6,479 nt of DNA, taken from assembly GCA_022424805.1 (NCBI GenBank), contig JAKMGR010000518.1, forward strand, positions 1 to 6,479, in the 5' to 3' direction. Source of the DNA: Verrucomicrobiales bacterium. Its GTDB lineage: Bacteria; Verrucomicrobiota; Verrucomicrobiia; Verrucomicrobiales; DEV007. A program made the translations under genes and the position numbers. Below are positions 5,886 to 6,479 of the stretch, one piece after another. A model generated the notes under the pieces. The model saw only the letters and a program-made list of their open reading frames with translations. It ran no database searches and was not told the origin of the DNA. Every line of letters starts with the position of its first letter. Positions within the stretch are counted from its first letter, which is position 1.

Positions 5886-6479
5886 ACGATCCTGAACGCG
5901 TTGCCGTTGGAATTTCCTGTGGCGGAGCCTGGCAGACTAATGACGAAGGAGAAAACTGGGAGCAAGCCGCTCACGGAATGAAATACGACTTTCTCCCGGA
6001 GGATCAGGGCGGAGACGATTCCGAAAGCAAGCCCCCCCACTGCATGGTCCAATGCTGCAGTCAGCCCGACCGATTCTGAGTCCAGCTTCACTCTCCGATC
6101 TATCGCTCTGACAACGGAGGACGGGCCTGAAATGAGATCGAGAATATGGCTCCCTCGGATTTTGGCTTCGCGGTTGCCGTCCACCCAAATGATCCCGATA
6201 CGGCTTGGCTCGTTCCCGCGAAAAAAGACGAGCATCGCTATCTCGTGAATGAAGAATTCGTCGTCTCGAGGATGCAAGACGGCGGGAAAACTTTCGAAAC
6301 TCTGCGCAAAGGATTGCCGAAAAAAACCGGCCTTCGACCTGGCATATCGACACACTCTCGCCATGGATACGGGAGGTAAAATGCTGGTCATGGGCTCCAC
6401 AACTGGTTCAGTTCGGGTGAGTGAAGATTCAGGTGAAAGCTGGATTCAGCTTTCGACTCACCTTCCACCCGTTTACGTC
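5864..6479 (+). pseudogene. broken BNR/sortilin-type beta-propeller (exo-sialidase-like) gene
   Basis: This is the middle and C-terminal part of a WD40/YVTN/BNR-like propeller protein of the 'exo-alpha-sialidase/glycosyl hydrolase' annotation group, 5'-truncated and running off the right edge. Reading in one frame from about 5873: H-D-P-E-R-V-A-V-G-I-S-C-G-G-A-W-Q-T, D-E-G-E-N-W-E, H-G-M-K-Y-D-F-L-P-E, then TGA at 6077-6079. It resumes with V-Q-L-H-S-P-I-Y-R-S-D-N-G-G-R-A, TGA at 6128-6130, then N-E-I-E-N-M-A-P-S-D-F-G-F-A-V-A-V-H-P and R-M-Q-D-G-G-K-T-F. After L-P-K-K the frame shifts at an A7 run (6320-6326) and continues with A-F-D-L-A-Y-R-H, V-M-G-S-T-T-G, S-E-D-S-G-E-S-W and L-P-P-V-Y-V. 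The repeated S-x-D-x-G-x-x-W Asp-box motifs identify the propeller. Both stops fall where the family normally has Trp. About 180 N-terminal residues are missing. Intact relatives are of uncertain enzymatic function. A 77-codon frame from ATG 6146 is only a fragment of this gene. Confidence 0.85.

Noticed and set aside
5711..6400. Long minus-strand ORF of 229 codons
   Set aside because: It runs antisense to the plus-strand BNR remnant, whose Asp-box motifs are clear, and overlaps the methyltransferase end by 49 bp. Its own translation shows no recognisable motif.
1..6479. Insertion sequence, CRISPR array, tRNA or rRNA genes
   Set aside because: I saw no transposase motif, terminal inverted repeats, regularly spaced repeats or cloverleaf-type sequence on either strand by eye.

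Overview
The window reads as a piece of a sugar- or sulfated-polysaccharide-using bacterium of the Planctomycetota/Verrucomicrobiota type. The basis is the tandem DUF1553 (PSD1) and Tat-exported DUF1501 pair, next to an exported formylglycine sulfatase and two exported beta-propeller-type genes. I lean to Verrucomicrobiota, but the sequence alone does not settle it. Base composition is moderate, and TGA is a genuine stop for all four intact reading frames.

Layout: (1) 1-943 (+) is the C-terminal half of a DUF1553 protein entering from the left. It overlaps by 11 bp with (2) a complete DUF1501 protein at 933-2384 (+). (3) 2389-3288 holds no intact gene. It carries minus-strand remains: a short unrecognised tail (2389-2526) and a secreted propeller-like gene (about 2539-3288) broken by an in-frame TAA and a probable frameshift. 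(4) 3285-4760 (-) is an intact exported sulfatase whose stop overlaps the start of the broken propeller gene as ATGA, so the two were once a translationally coupled pair. (5) 4761-4883 is a short divergent intergenic region. (6) 4884-5759 (+) is an intact TrmN6/YfiC-like N6-adenine methyltransferase. (7) 5760-6479 again has no intact gene: a short acidic minus-strand tail, then a 5'-truncated BNR/sortilin-type propeller gene (+). That gene has two TGA codons at expected Trp positions and an A7 homopolymer frameshift, and it runs off the right edge.

Biologically, DUF1553/DUF1501 pairs and sulfatases of this kind are typical of polysaccharide-degradation loci in these phyla. Here the core pair, the sulfatase and the housekeeping-like methyltransferase are intact, while both propeller genes and two short tails between them are decaying. 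The main new observation is this patchwork: every long non-coding stretch resolves into recognisable or protein-like gene debris rather than empty spacer. I did not find RNA genes, CRISPR arrays, insertion sequences or a clear new defence or mobile system.
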